Assembly: GCA_026692865.1 (NCBI GenBank)
Contig: JAPLNI010000057.1
Location: 1-64,000 of the forward strand
DNA from: Planctomycetota bacterium
Lineage (GTDB): Bacteria > Planctomycetota > Planctomycetia > Pirellulales > Pirellulaceae
Length of the DNA: 64,000 bases
Direction: 5' to 3'
A program made the position numbers and the translations under genes. Of the stretch, positions 36,501 to 44,647 are shown in pieces (positions within the stretch are counted from its first letter, which is position 1; every line of letters begins with the position of its first letter). The notes beneath the pieces were generated by a model. It saw nothing but the letters and a program-made list of their open reading frames with translations. It had not been told where the DNA came from and made no database searches.

Positions 36501-39500
36501 ACACTTTTGGCGGCAGCATCGCGGTTAGAAGAGGAACCCTTAGTTTCGCGAATGGAGTCGGTACACCGTTTGCCAGTCTGTCCGGTCTTTCGCTAGGGGT
36601 AAACGAAAACACCGGTCTCGAACTTGACGTTGCAGACGGCGGAACAGACACGTTAACGACGTCCACGGCTGCGAGCGTAAGTAACGTCACAACCCTGTTC
36701 ATTAAGGACGTCGACATCACGAGCGGGAATACCTACAACCTGTTAGTTGATGCAAACAACGGCTTAGGAACAGCGGCAAACTATCTTCTCAATTTACCTG
36801 GCTACACGGGAAGCAGTCTGTCAGTAACTCCAGGGTTGGTACAGCTTACAGCAGGTACTTTGGTTACCAGCGATGTGTATTGGGCAGGTGGGGCGTCCAC
36901 TGCCTGGAACACCGTCGTCCCGGGTGCCCCTGACACCACTAATTTTTCGACCAATGTTGCTGGTTCAACACTTTCCGAGACCCTGCCAGGAAAAGGCCAG
37001 AAGGTAATCTTCCAAGCCGACAATCTTGTTGGAGGAGGTCCTTTATCAACAACTTTGGAACAGGGATTTACGATCAACGCTCTTGAATTCCGGCCTAGCG
37101 GAACAGCTGCCAACACGGCGAGAATTACTTCGATCGCTCCTGGTTCAGTGACTTCTAACGCGATTACGATCAGGCCGACTTCGATAGCAGATGGTATCAA
37201 CCTCCTTTCTGGATCGTCTGGCTCAGTTAACATTTCGGCAAACGTGGCAGCTGGTACCAATCAGACTTGGACGGTTTCAGACGCGCCGGTTGAACTTACT
37301 GGTACCAGCACAACGAACCTCAGCCCAATAGTTTCTGTGAGCAGTACAACTGGACTTACGCGAGGCATGCCGATTACCGGAACAAACATTCCGGCCAACG
37401 CAACCATCCTTTCGGTTGACAGTGCAACACAAATTACTCTTTCCGCGAATGCGTCCGCAACCGCGACAGGTACGGGAATCGCATTTGCCACTCAGCAGCT
37501 AAATGTCAGTGGTTCGATTTCTGGCACTGGAAATATCACGAAAGCCGGCCCAGGAAGGTTAGTTCTTAGTGGTGGCGGTTCAGGGTACACAGGGACTTTT
37601 AGTGCAAACTCGGGCATAACTGAGATAACGGTCGGTAACGCCTTAAGCGGAATCGTCTCTACACCAGGTACGGGTGCCCCAATCAGCATTGGTCCTAGCG
37701 GTACTCTTTACGTCAATGCGGCTGCGACCACACTTCCCAACAATTTAACGATCAATGGCGGCACTCTGAGTGCCGGTGGCGGCAACCAAACGTACAGCGG
37801 CACCGTAAATATCGCTTCGAATTCGAACATCAACATGCGCGATCTAGCTGCCAGCGCGACTTTCAGCACAACCGCACGAAACATCACGCTTTCTGGCGTT
37901 GTCAGTGGTGCAGGCAATCTGACCATCGATAGTTCGACAACCTTGGCTTCCGGAAACGCATTGAATGGAACCCTCACACTCACCAACGCCAATACCTGGA
38001 CTGGTGACGTCTTCATCAATCAAGGTTCGTTTTTCCTGAATAACTTGGCGAGTCCGAGCTTCACGGGTAACAATGTGACGTTCAACAGCTTCGGCCGCGT
38101 CAATATTGCGGGGTTAAACACGACTCTGAATCGCACAGGGACCTTGAACCTTGCGGCTGGCGCAATAGGTGAGGTCGGGGTTGACAACACCGATGCCGTT
38201 CCTGCCAGTTTTATCGTCAACCAAACTGGTGCAGTAAACCTCGGTGCCGGCGGAACTGGTGCCTCGCTCCGTAGCTTCTTCCAAGACGATCAGTCCACGA
38301 TGAATATCGATGGCGCAGTCAATCTGGGAGGAAACAGCAGCATCTCGGTGGCCGCCGCCGCCACTCGCTTGCTGACCATTAACGGTGTGATTAATGACGG
38401 TGCCAACAGCTACAGCTTGGCAATCAACGATGACGCTGGTGGATGGGCCCAAACCAACGGTATTGTTCGTCTTACCAACGCCAACACCTACGATGGCGGC
38501 ACGACGTTGGCAAGCGGTATCTTGCAACTAGGCAACAAGGATGCACTTGGTACTGGTGCTCTAACGGTATCTGCTGCAAGTACTTTGCAGGCAACGATTC
38601 CACTAAGCGGTGCCAATGCACTTGCAAATCCGATTACACTTGACGCAACATTAACAGCTAGTGGTACCAACGACATAACACTCAGCGGACCAATTACTGG
38701 TATCGGTGGACTCACGAAGGCAAGCGCAAGTACGATTACCACGCTTACCATTTCTAATACGAACTCGTACAGCGGAACTACGACGCTAAGTGGTGCCGCC
38801 ACATTGCATGCAGGGGTCATTGCTGCGACAGCAAACAATGCGCTTGGAACAGGACCGGTTTCGGTTCTTTTCAACACAAATACTCTTAGCACGCAACTCA
38901 CGCTTTCCGGCGGCATCACGCTCGGCAACAGCGTGTTTAACACTACGGGCGTGGGCACGGATGGAACCATTAACGGAATCCTTCGAAGCGTAAGTGGTAG
39001 CAACACGATTTCTGGTAACTTGAACCTTCAGGGTGGCGGAGGTAGCAGTACCTATCGAGCCGATACTGGCGCGGGTCTAACGGTAAACGGTTTTGTGGGA
39101 AGTACGGCCAACGCTGTTCGAGACATGACCTTAGTCGGTGGCGGCAACTTTAACTTTGGCGGCGTAATTCGTGACAGTAATCAGCTGGTTCCGAACGCTG
39201 CAGATAGAATAAACGTCGTCTCCACCAATACTGGTGCCACCACACTCAGCGGTACCAACACCTATACTGGAACAACTACCTCCGGCCTTGGAAGTACGCT
39301 GGTCGCCGGATCCACTCAAGCTTTCGGAATTGGTTCTGCTGCATCGGTAGATGGAACCCTCCGCTTGGCTGGCTTTAGCAATTCAATCGGTTCTCTTGCA
39401 GGCACTGCGACAGGTATTGTAGAAAATTCGGCAGTTGGCCCGGCGACGCTATCGACAGGTAGCTCCAACACAAGCACGACTTTTAGTGGGCTTATACAAA

Positions 39501-41923
39501 ATGGTATCGGGGGCGGTGCATTGTCACTTACTAAAACTGGCACCGGAGCTATGACTTTGTCAGGCGCGAATACGTATGGCGGAGGGACCACTTTAAGCGG
39601 CGGAGTTTTGATCGCAGCTAACGATAGCGCATTGGGCACGGGAGCGTTATCGTTTAGTGGTGCTGGCCAACGACTTGTGGTGAACGATGGAGTTACGATT
39701 ACTAACAACATCACCATTGGCACTAACGCAGGTGGCGTAGGCCGTGGTTTGATTGAGAACAGCGGCCCTGGCAACGCTACGGTCAGCGGCGGCACGATTA
39801 CAATCAACAACGGTCCTGCGGGAGGTGGAACTTTTGCCTCTGCAAGCGGCGGCACGCTAACTATCGCCAGTGCGATCACGTCCTCAGTACCAGTGACTAT
39901 TCGGACTGGAACAGTGATTCTCAGCGGAGGTGGGTCTTACAGCGATTTCCTAGTGACCGGCACCGCAAGACTGGGAGCCAACAACGGTCTCTCCACCTTG
40001 GCCACTTTGGACCTCGGTGCGTCTGCCGCTGGTGACTTTGACCTAGCAGGCTTCAATCAACAGCTTGTTGGAATTACCAGAAGCACTGCAAACGCCGGAA
40101 TAATCGGCAATAGTTCTACGACGACAGACTCCGTGCTGACAACCACCGGTACCAGCGTTTATTCGGGGATCATCCAGAACGTACTGGGGGCAGGCACGAG
40201 AAACGTGGCTCTCACTGTCAATGGCGGAGCCCTCACCCTCTCCGGCACAAACACATACACCGGAGTGACGACAATTAGCAGCGGTACGCTCCAAGTTGGT
40301 AATGGAACGGACGCGGGATCGATTGAAACCTCCAGCGGGATCATCAATAACGCTGCGTTGGTCTACAATGTGGGTGCAGGTACTCGGACCTATGGAAATG
40401 TGATAAGCGGTACCGGTTCGATAACGCAGAATAGTACTGGCGGAACACTGACCCTCTCGGGTACGAACATCTACACCGGTGCGACTAGCGTTGGTGCTGG
40501 TGGATCACTTGTTGCTGGATCGACTCAAGCATTCGGTGTGAATTCAGCCACGACGGTAACAGGTACGTTACGACTTGCGAGCTTCAGCAACTCGATCGGA
40601 TCCCTGGCGGGTGCGGGTACAGTTGAAAATGCCAATGCTGCTGCAGCAACGCTAACCACTGGCGGAAACAATACAAGCACCGTCTTTAGTGGTCTGATTC
40701 AGGATGGTACTGGTGGCGGTGTACTTACGCTTGCCAAAACCGGTACCGGAGCCATGACGTTGTCTGGGACCAACACTTACACAGGTGGCACAACGTTCAA
40801 CGCTGGGACACTGGTTGTCAACACTGAAGCGTCCTTGGGAGCTACCTCTGGAGCACTCACGGTGACTGGTAACAGCTCGGTACAACTTGCCGCGGCCTTC
40901 GATACGACTCGGAACTACGTCCTCAATGCAGGCGTTTTGACAGTTGACACACAGGCTTTCAATCAGACCAACAGCGGTACGGTCAGCGGTATTGGTGGCT
41001 TGGCGAAGTCCGGAACCGGTGCGTTGACTCTCTCGGGTACGAACACCTATAGTGGTACAACCAATGTTGGTGCGGGAGGCTCGCTCGTTGCAGGATCGAC
41101 GCAGGCTTTCGGTGTGAATTCGGCAGTGTCGGTGACAGGTGCTTTACAGCTTGCTGGCTTCAGTAACTCGATCGGGTCACTGACTGGTACGGGTACTGTT
41201 GAGAATGCAAATGCAACGGCCGTGACACTGACAACCGGTGGTGACAACACTAGTACCGTCTTTAGCGGTCTGATTCAGGATGGTGCTGGCGGTGGTGCAT
41301 TGTCCTTGTTGAAGACCGGGACAGGAATCCAAACAATCAGTGGAGCCAACACCTTCACGGGTGCTACGGTTATCAGTGGTGGTATCCTACTTGCTAATAA
41401 TGTCGGTGGCTCTGCTCTGGGAACCGGCGGCGTCACAGTGACCGGAACCGGTATCTTAGGTGGAACTGGTGGATCAATAAGCGGTGCGGTGGCTTTGGCT
41501 AATGGTACTCTCTCTCCGGGAGCTTCGATTGGTACTTTAGCTATCGGTTCAGCAAGCGGAACAGGATCGTTGTTTGTCGAGTACAATTCGACGGCTCAAA
41601 CAATTGACGTGTTGAATGTGACGGGAGCTTTGAATCTCGACAACTTCACATTGAATTTTGCCGATCTTGGTGCAGGCAGCCTATCGAATCCATCCTATGT
41701 GTTCGCGACCTACGGTTCTCTTTCAGGTATAACTAACACCTTCACAAGTGTTATCGGAACACCCGCTGGCTACTCGCTCGATTACGCCTTCGGAGGTAAT
41801 AACATTGCGTTGGTTACCGCAGTTCCTGAACCAAGTACATTGGCTCTGCTAACCGTTGCGATCGTGGGTGGTGGTTTGTATCGCCGATCTCGCAACCAAA
41901 AGAAGAACGTAGCGAAGTCGTAG
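30503..41923 (+). CDS. Giant exported PEP-CTERM protein built of autotransporter-associated beta-strand repeats
   Basis: 3806 residues. The N-terminus is long and basic (~50 residues) before a hydrophobic stretch (FRTALLLGLMSFSQALPGSA), an extended signal peptide; ATG 30503 has GGAG six bases upstream, and an alternative start at 30626 would give an ordinary signal. The mature protein is almost wholly repeats of the pattern LTLSGTNTYTGGTTxxxGTL, the autotransporter-associated beta-strand repeat, expected to form a long beta-helix. A second WxG-type module start (SDVYWAGGASTAWNTV) occurs near residue 2124, like the N-terminal ADLYWDPV block. The C-terminus is PEP-CTERM: VPEPST, a hydrophobic helix, then YRRSRNQKK, so it is an exosortase substrate rather than a true autotransporter; there is no barrel domain. 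It is poor in Cys and rich in Gly, Thr, Ser and Asn. Probably a surface, adhesion or matrix protein. A strong terminator follows. Confidence 0.93.
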   Translation: MRRNNLSNLRKHREVALSRKLVSGVKEGATPALISSAPTSRMMRLRQKFRTALLLGLMSFSQALPGSAADLYWDPVLTVAGNNTVSGVGLGGAGTWDTTLLNWYNGTNNIAWTNANNDTAFFAGTAGAVTLATPITVGGLTFRTTAYSIDAGASGLTFGAPNNAITLENVAAATINGTILGTGNVSLGGGRRRGLTASILTLGGTSAGGWTGATTIGVAQTLSLTGLNQGLLSTSSITMNGGGLATGISLNNTTNAEAAVNRVSDTAPITSNGGNITVTNTAAAVTLYNELIGAVTLNSGRLNVVSTNALTSGTSTLTLGGLTRSGTASIGFGIGGLSATGTTTALNRILITGQGGTAANQIIGAWATVGTATGVQTDYAAYNINAGVANTLGVQGAGIAATAETTWTNLANAYTQNGGAVTLTASRAITALRNTNTAATSTALGAFNLDTFGLLNAGTGLWTISGGGALRQQGTAAANLHVNTGNTGGITISAPINDNTGALTLVKDGAGGTLTLSSAASTFSGGLVINSGTVSLADNSNLGALSNNVTFNGNAILAVSGNVVDVARGIVLNNGAIGTLNTTTATANNITTYSGIISGDGGVAITNTTGTASVNLTGANTFTGPVQVASGLLSYSTVSDNGGPASNLGQGTDSISLSGGTFNFIGSSNQSTNRAILLNANSNLGSNGTASITYAGPIIAGGSNPTFNGTGATVITGGVSQTGTAADWTYAPTGAGTLAISGTPWSIADDFTLTGAGPASVVSLNSTGVYATNGGANTEARLFIRNGTLSFGADNPIVALAATGVSRLSLGDGTTAGTGTLVMNGFDQSIPTLDLGSVNTGFDGAITGGAGSLLTVGTTLNLNRGTIASDVSLAGAAAIVKAGLGTVTMSSDNSGLTGTSTRVDAGNLILDYTTQNNNKLSSASVLDFRGGTLTLNGNAAGTTLAVPSTTFANGGANSIVINAGAAGAVLNLNAVTRGALANDSTVRFVLPTGAQSATNGITTDTVNNNLTSNGILGGWATVDDGTGVFFARNATNGPDGNIVAANATTQDSVNSWTSGINVTDSSGFSGTLANCLTINSLRFNANGASTVAIPSGGGLRIASGGILMTNIVASGSQSISGGTLSSGINELIFTQDSTQTLSVSSRITGATGITKAGTGVLTLSGSNDYSGATDLQSGTLIASGGTAIGDNSVVTLADDQASTIQFLNNESIGGLAGGNASAGLIVGTVDVGSNTLTVRGGGGYAGVFTGSGVITRNTSFSNAANVNLTGVSSGFTGTVNVDGGLLQFSGLGAINASVINVNSGGNLLLDNNGGTRSGARILDTTPINLNSANGSFATTTVVRGLAIRTDQNATTSETIGSLNFASGANYLTGDASGTTGVAILTASNFVRTNNATVNARARAMGATTGDRSGFRIATGAAETTFVGTLVGGGGAAASQNISIVPWGIGETLTAGTTDLNMGNSLITYVTGAGFRALDFATEYNTLAAATATQNARTSLTANATAIAGKTVNSLVLHNATTTGTPTWTVTGTGAGQTLAVTSGALLFTRDTGAATASGITLGSFDGGITTAGALPEYVIHVVNPDSASTTKTLTATISSNLTTTADVTKAGRGILVLSGTNTAGGNTKKTTISEGILQIASLGNIGGNTGALVFSGGTLRLGAGFTGDVSTRTVTFLNGGGTIDTNGVSSTIANSFGTGTGSFTKAGAGNLTLNAAAGYSGNTTVSAGRLILDAGTNTLPSGGGLTLSGGSVQLGSVNPANQAVTSLSGASATSAIVGGNSTPSVLTVNQDSSTTYAGLIGGAGANENNISVVKNGIGNLTLGGVASTFTGGITVNSGTLTGGNNANTFGANTNAITLGATSGTADATLSFFNSQTYANPITVAAGSSGTATIVLGATTGSPIVNGPITINKDLLVTKEGTTGVGVISGGITGTGNLLIRNEGTSGTINLTTAAINNVGTIVNKGFATGATTISAPIGTSVTSVIQDSATSALILSTPTNTFGGSIAVRRGTLSFANGVGTPFASLSGLSLGVNENTGLELDVADGGTDTLTTSTAASVSNVTTLFIKDVDITSGNTYNLLVDANNGLGTAANYLLNLPGYTGSSLSVTPGLVQLTAGTLVTSDVYWAGGASTAWNTVVPGAPDTTNFSTNVAGSTLSETLPGKGQKVIFQADNLVGGGPLSTTLEQGFTINALEFRPSGTAANTARITSIAPGSVTSNAITIRPTSIADGINLLSGSSGSVNISANVAAGTNQTWTVSDAPVELTGTSTTNLSPIVSVSSTTGLTRGMPITGTNIPANATILSVDSATQITLSANASATATGTGIAFATQQLNVSGSISGTGNITKAGPGRLVLSGGGSGYTGTFSANSGITEITVGNALSGIVSTPGTGAPISIGPSGTLYVNAAATTLPNNLTINGGTLSAGGGNQTYSGTVNIASNSNINMRDLAASATFSTTARNITLSGVVSGAGNLTIDSSTTLASGNALNGTLTLTNANTWTGDVFINQGSFFLNNLASPSFTGNNVTFNSFGRVNIAGLNTTLNRTGTLNLAAGAIGEVGVDNTDAVPASFIVNQTGAVNLGAGGTGASLRSFFQDDQSTMNIDGAVNLGGNSSISVAAAATRLLTINGVINDGANSYSLAINDDAGGWAQTNGIVRLTNANTYDGGTTLASGILQLGNKDALGTGALTVSAASTLQATIPLSGANALANPITLDATLTASGTNDITLSGPITGIGGLTKASASTITTLTISNTNSYSGTTTLSGAATLHAGVIAATANNALGTGPVSVLFNTNTLSTQLTLSGGITLGNSVFNTTGVGTDGTINGILRSVSGSNTISGNLNLQGGGGSSTYRADTGAGLTVNGFVGSTANAVRDMTLVGGGNFNFGGVIRDSNQLVPNAADRINVVSTNTGATTLSGTNTYTGTTTSGLGSTLVAGSTQAFGIGSAASVDGTLRLAGFSNSIGSLAGTATGIVENSAVGPATLSTGSSNTSTTFSGLIQNGIGGGALSLTKTGTGAMTLSGANTYGGGTTLSGGVLIAANDSALGTGALSFSGAGQRLVVNDGVTITNNITIGTNAGGVGRGLIENSGPGNATVSGGTITINNGPAGGGTFASASGGTLTIASAITSSVPVTIRTGTVILSGGGSYSDFLVTGTARLGANNGLSTLATLDLGASAAGDFDLAGFNQQLVGITRSTANAGIIGNSSTTTDSVLTTTGTSVYSGIIQNVLGAGTRNVALTVNGGALTLSGTNTYTGVTTISSGTLQVGNGTDAGSIETSSGIINNAALVYNVGAGTRTYGNVISGTGSITQNSTGGTLTLSGTNIYTGATSVGAGGSLVAGSTQAFGVNSATTVTGTLRLASFSNSIGSLAGAGTVENANAAAATLTTGGNNTSTVFSGLIQDGTGGGVLTLAKTGTGAMTLSGTNTYTGGTTFNAGTLVVNTEASLGATSGALTVTGNSSVQLAAAFDTTRNYVLNAGVLTVDTQAFNQTNSGTVSGIGGLAKSGTGALTLSGTNTYSGTTNVGAGGSLVAGSTQAFGVNSAVSVTGALQLAGFSNSIGSLTGTGTVENANATAVTLTTGGDNTSTVFSGLIQDGAGGGALSLLKTGTGIQTISGANTFTGATVISGGILLANNVGGSALGTGGVTVTGTGILGGTGGSISGAVALANGTLSPGASIGTLAIGSASGTGSLFVEYNSTAQTIDVLNVTGALNLDNFTLNFADLGAGSLSNPSYVFATYGSLSGITNTFTSVIGTPAGYSLDYAFGGNNIALVTAVPEPSTLALLTVAIVGGGLYRRSRNQKKNVAKS

Positions 41924-41966
41924 TACTCAAGTTCAACGCGAGTTGATCGGAATGAAATTTATAAGA

Positions 41967-41995
41967 GCCCGGTGAATGTTCACCGGGCTTTTTTT
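41967..41995 (+). terminator. Intrinsic terminator of the giant gene
   Basis: GCCCGGTG, loop AATGTT, CACCGGGC, then seven Ts: a perfect eight-pair GC-rich stem 43 bases after the stop. Confidence 0.95.
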
Positions 41996-42006
41996 ATGAA
42001 CAAATA

Positions 42007-42080
42007 GGGTTCGCCTGCCGGGCGAACCCCAACAGCATTCGCGAATTGCGAGAGTGAGGGTTCCGCTCGGCAAGCGGAAC
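42007..42080. repeat. Two REP-like hairpins
   Basis: GGGTTCGCC TGCCG GGCGAACCC (42007-42029) and GTTCCGCT CGGCA AGCGGAAC (42060-42080) lie between the giant gene terminator and the 3' end of the convergent kinase gene. They could terminate the kinase transcript or be intergenic REP elements; no T tract follows on either strand. Confidence 0.7.
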
Positions 42081-42095
42081 GTACTGTTTGCTACT

Positions 42096-42929
42096 TCACG
42101 CAACTGGCAAGCGAATGTAGAAGGCTGTGCCTTTGCCAATCGTGCTTTCCACGCGAATCTTTCCTTGGTGGTCTTCGATGATTTCGCGACACGATGAAAG
42201 ACCGAGACCGGTTCCACCTTTGCCCGTTTCATCTGGCCCCTTTTTGGTTGAATAGAACGGTTCGAAGATCTTCGGCAACTTGTCAGCCGGAATCCCTGGC
42301 CCTGTATCTCGGACCATAAGCACGATTTGCTTCCCCTCAAGGTCGTGCGTAAGTCGAATTTTGATTGTCCCGTTTTCGCCGATTGCTTGACGAGCATTCG
42401 TCAGGAGGTTGATCAGCACTCGCTGGATCTGATTGGCTTCCGCAATCGCAGGTGGTACATCTCCAAGCTCCAACTCAAGATGAATGCGGTAGCGTTGTAA
42501 TTCGCGTTCAAGCAAAACGAGCGTATCGCGAATGACGGCCGCTAAATCGGTTGCTTCTCGATTCCCGGTGCGATTACGAGCCATCCCGAGAATAGTGTTT
42601 GTGACTTTGCTAGCTCGATTTGCTGCGTCCAGAATCTTGCCAAGTGCTTTGTCGCGAGTAGGTTCGTCCTTGTGACGAATCCCAAGCTTCGCATAATTCA
42701 TGATCGTCATCAGAAGATTGTTGAACTCGTGCGTTGTGGTGCTGGTGAGTTCCCCAATGGCAGCTAACTTTTGTGCTTGAGCTAAATGCGTCTGCATCGC
42801 ATCTAGCTGTGCTTCAAGCTCTTTTTCTCGAACGCGTAGGGTCGATTGCTTTGCTAGCGTTTTAGGCGGGTTCACTTGCTCGGAAGAAACAGCTGGATTT
42901 GTCATAAAGTTTTCAAGTCTTCCTGGCAT
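42096..42929 (-). CDS. Soluble two-component sensor histidine kinase
   Basis: 277 residues. A short coiled-coil stretch (VREKELEAQLDAMQTHLAQA, ~33-52) leads into the HisKA helix with the phospho-acceptor His67 in TTTHEFNNLL, then the HATPase domain: N box QIQRVLINLLTNARQAI, G1 DTGPGIP, F box FEPFYSTKKG, G2 GTGLGLS. No membrane or recognised sensory domain is present and no response regulator is adjacent, so it is an orphan cytosolic kinase, similar in layout to NtrB-type kinases. ATG 42929 is reported; ATG 42905 is an alternative start. Confidence 0.9.
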   Translation of the reverse strand: MPGRLENFMTNPAVSSEQVNPPKTLAKQSTLRVREKELEAQLDAMQTHLAQAQKLAAIGELTSTTTHEFNNLLMTIMNYAKLGIRHKDEPTRDKALGKILDAANRASKVTNTILGMARNRTGNREATDLAAVIRDTLVLLERELQRYRIHLELELGDVPPAIAEANQIQRVLINLLTNARQAIGENGTIKIRLTHDLEGKQIVLMVRDTGPGIPADKLPKIFEPFYSTKKGPDETGKGGTGLGLSSCREIIEDHQGKIRVESTIGKGTAFYIRLPVA

Positions 42930-42991
42930 CGCCGATCCGGTTCTTGCTATCTTCCGATTGAGACCCGAGTCCCCGCAAGTAGAGAGCCATC

Positions 42992-43219
42992 ATGCCCGTA
43001 CTGGATGTTATCGACCGACTGGAAGCTGCAATCCACACGATTCAGAAAATGGGAATCGATGTCCGCCGGGAGTGGTTCGTCCCAGGAGCAAGCGGGATGT
43101 GTAGGCTGGGCAAGCAACACATACTGATACTCGATCAGTCCTTGGGGCCCTTGGAGCAGATCGACGTGATTCAATCGGCGCTCGCAGAGTTGGAGCAGCC
43201 CCCACGGAAAGCGGCCTAA
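42992..43219 (+). CDS. Small protein of unknown function, divergent from the kinase
   Basis: 75 residues: PVLDVIDRLEAAIHTIQKMG (helix), then VRREWFVPGASGMCRLGKQHILILDQSLG, and a helical C-terminus. The pattern looks like a folded alpha/beta mini-protein and not a random frame. ATG 42992 is preceded by AGAGAG. It shares a 62-base divergent gap with the histidine kinase, so joint regulation is possible. Not recognised. Confidence 0.6.
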   Translation: MPVLDVIDRLEAAIHTIQKMGIDVRREWFVPGASGMCRLGKQHILILDQSLGPLEQIDVIQSALAELEQPPRKAA

Positions 43220-43280
43220 TAAAAACTGAGCCGATAACGCTATCCACATCGGAAAGAGTTTTTCGGCATAACAAATTTCT

Positions 43281-43417
43281 GCTCCCTTCTCCCCCGGTAC
43301 TCCGGGGGAGAAGGGCTGGGGATGAGGGGGTAAATGATCTCGAAACGCAATGTCCAAATGGTTTGCTGAAGCCCCTCACCCCCGACCCCTCTCCCCGGAT
43401 TACCGTGGCGAGGGGAG
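43281..43417. repeat. C/T-rich palindromic repeat pair
   Basis: 43281-43330 has CTTCTCCCCC GGTA CTCC GGGGGAGAAG followed by GGCTGGGGATGAGGGG. 43371-43417 has an oppositely oriented related block (CCCCTCACCCCCGACCCCTC, then TCCCC...GGGGA). Together they could form a large cruciform. They lie in the 389-base gap before the HEGGH gene. Confidence 0.75.
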
Positions 43418-43482
43418 CTAGACTTTATGGTTTATACCGGATGACTCCTGCCGACGTTCTTAGCCCAATGGGCTAATGAAAC

Positions 43483-43508
43483 CTGAGCCGGTGGCCCTAG
43501 CCACGGGT
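43483..43508 (+). repeat. Dispersed repeat fragment, CTAGCCACGGGT type, copy 2
   Basis: Matches 2561-2586 in 23 of 26 bases. The remainder of the gap to 43609 shows no gene. Confidence 0.55.
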
Positions 43509-43608
43509 TTCGATTTCGAAAAAATTTGCTCGATAGCACCCAGCACAAATTCCTCCGACTCAATGGTCTAGACTTTTCCATCAGGCTACTAAAAAAGCGA
43601 GGCGACTT

Positions 43609-44448
43609 TTGTTTTCTAGTCTCTGCGAATTGAAACGCGAAACCGTTTTGGCTGCTGCTTGCATTGCCTTCGTTTTCAATGTCGGATGTGCGGTTCTGCG
43701 ACCTGTTGCGATTCCCGCTTCGCCAAAACACATTCCCGCCGATTTGGTTGATGATTCCAGCTCGTCGATTGAGTTTGGTAGCCGTCTACCTGTTGTCGAT
43801 GGAATCGGTTGGTGCTTAGGAATACCGGACAAACTACTTCTCTGGGATCGACGTATCTCTAACCATCGAATCTCCGAGGATACCGCAATCGTGATGGCAG
43901 ACTATCTCGCTGAAAACGACTTGCCACATATAAAAGTCCGAGCTAATCAATACGCTCCTTTGGAAGACTTCAAAAGACTGCGCAAGAACACGACCGTTGG
44001 ATGGCCTTGGCGTTATTCGATTGGCTTGGCTTCGGTGGCTGGAGAAGCAATTCTTCCAGGCAGACTATTTGGTGGCGATCACTTTAATCCCTATACGCAA
44101 ACCATTCATCTTTACAGCGATATCCCAGCGATAGCTCTCCACGAAGGAGGGCATGCGAAAGATTTTGCAAGACGCAAGTATCAGGGGACATATGCGGCAG
44201 CGTATCTTTTTGTGCCGTTGTGGCACGAGACGATTGCATCTCGAGATGCGTTTGCATTCTTAGAGGATCGGGGCGAAGTAGAACGCATTAAAGAAGCCAA
44301 TCGAATACTTTATCCGGCCTATGGCACCTATATTGGCAGCGGAATAGGTTCGCTCGCATCGGGGGCCAGTGTACCGATTTACTATGGAAGTGTCTTAGCT
44401 GGACACATCAATGGCAGACTCTTATCTCGATCATACGAACAAGATTGA
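43609..44448 (+). CDS. Probable lipoprotein with an HEGGH metal-binding motif
   Basis: 279 residues; family not recognised. The N-terminus has a signal (VLAAACIAFVFNVGCAVLRP) with a possible lipobox Cys. IALHEGGHAKDFARR (H178, E179, H182) has the HExxH signature of zincin peptidases, and FVPLWHETIASRDAFAFLED about 35 residues later could supply a third ligand. A Gly-rich hydrophobic segment (IGSGIGSLASGASVPIYYG) lies near the C-terminus and might enter the membrane. Start TTG 43609 is supported by GAGGCGAC about six bases upstream and by its position before the signal peptide. Peptidase activity is inference. Confidence 0.7.
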   Translation: MFSSLCELKRETVLAAACIAFVFNVGCAVLRPVAIPASPKHIPADLVDDSSSSIEFGSRLPVVDGIGWCLGIPDKLLLWDRRISNHRISEDTAIVMADYLAENDLPHIKVRANQYAPLEDFKRLRKNTTVGWPWRYSIGLASVAGEAILPGRLFGGDHFNPYTQTIHLYSDIPAIALHEGGHAKDFARRKYQGTYAAAYLFVPLWHETIASRDAFAFLEDRGEVERIKEANRILYPAYGTYIGSGIGSLASGASVPIYYGSVLAGHINGRLLSRSYEQD

Positions 44449-44647
44449 CCCTTGGATTAACCCACAACCAAGACGCTCTAGTTGGCGTCCTGGTGCGCCA
44501 TCAGAAACGTAGCTTATTGCAGAGTGGTCGGACCGCGATAGCAGTCTATCCACGGTAGGGCTGAAGCGTTAATCTATATCGAGTTCTCAGGAATCCATAC
44601 AAACAAGATCCCCCACCAATCGTTGCGTAACCTGACGGCATATACTC

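Noticed and set aside
31363-41586. Many long open frames on the minus strand opposite the giant gene
   Set aside because: They mirror the Gly/Thr/Asn-rich repeat codons; translations are low-complexity Pro/Val/Ala with no start signals or family features.
30503-41923. Reading the giant gene as a classical type V autotransporter
   Set aside because: No C-terminal beta-barrel translocator; the tail is PEP-CTERM.
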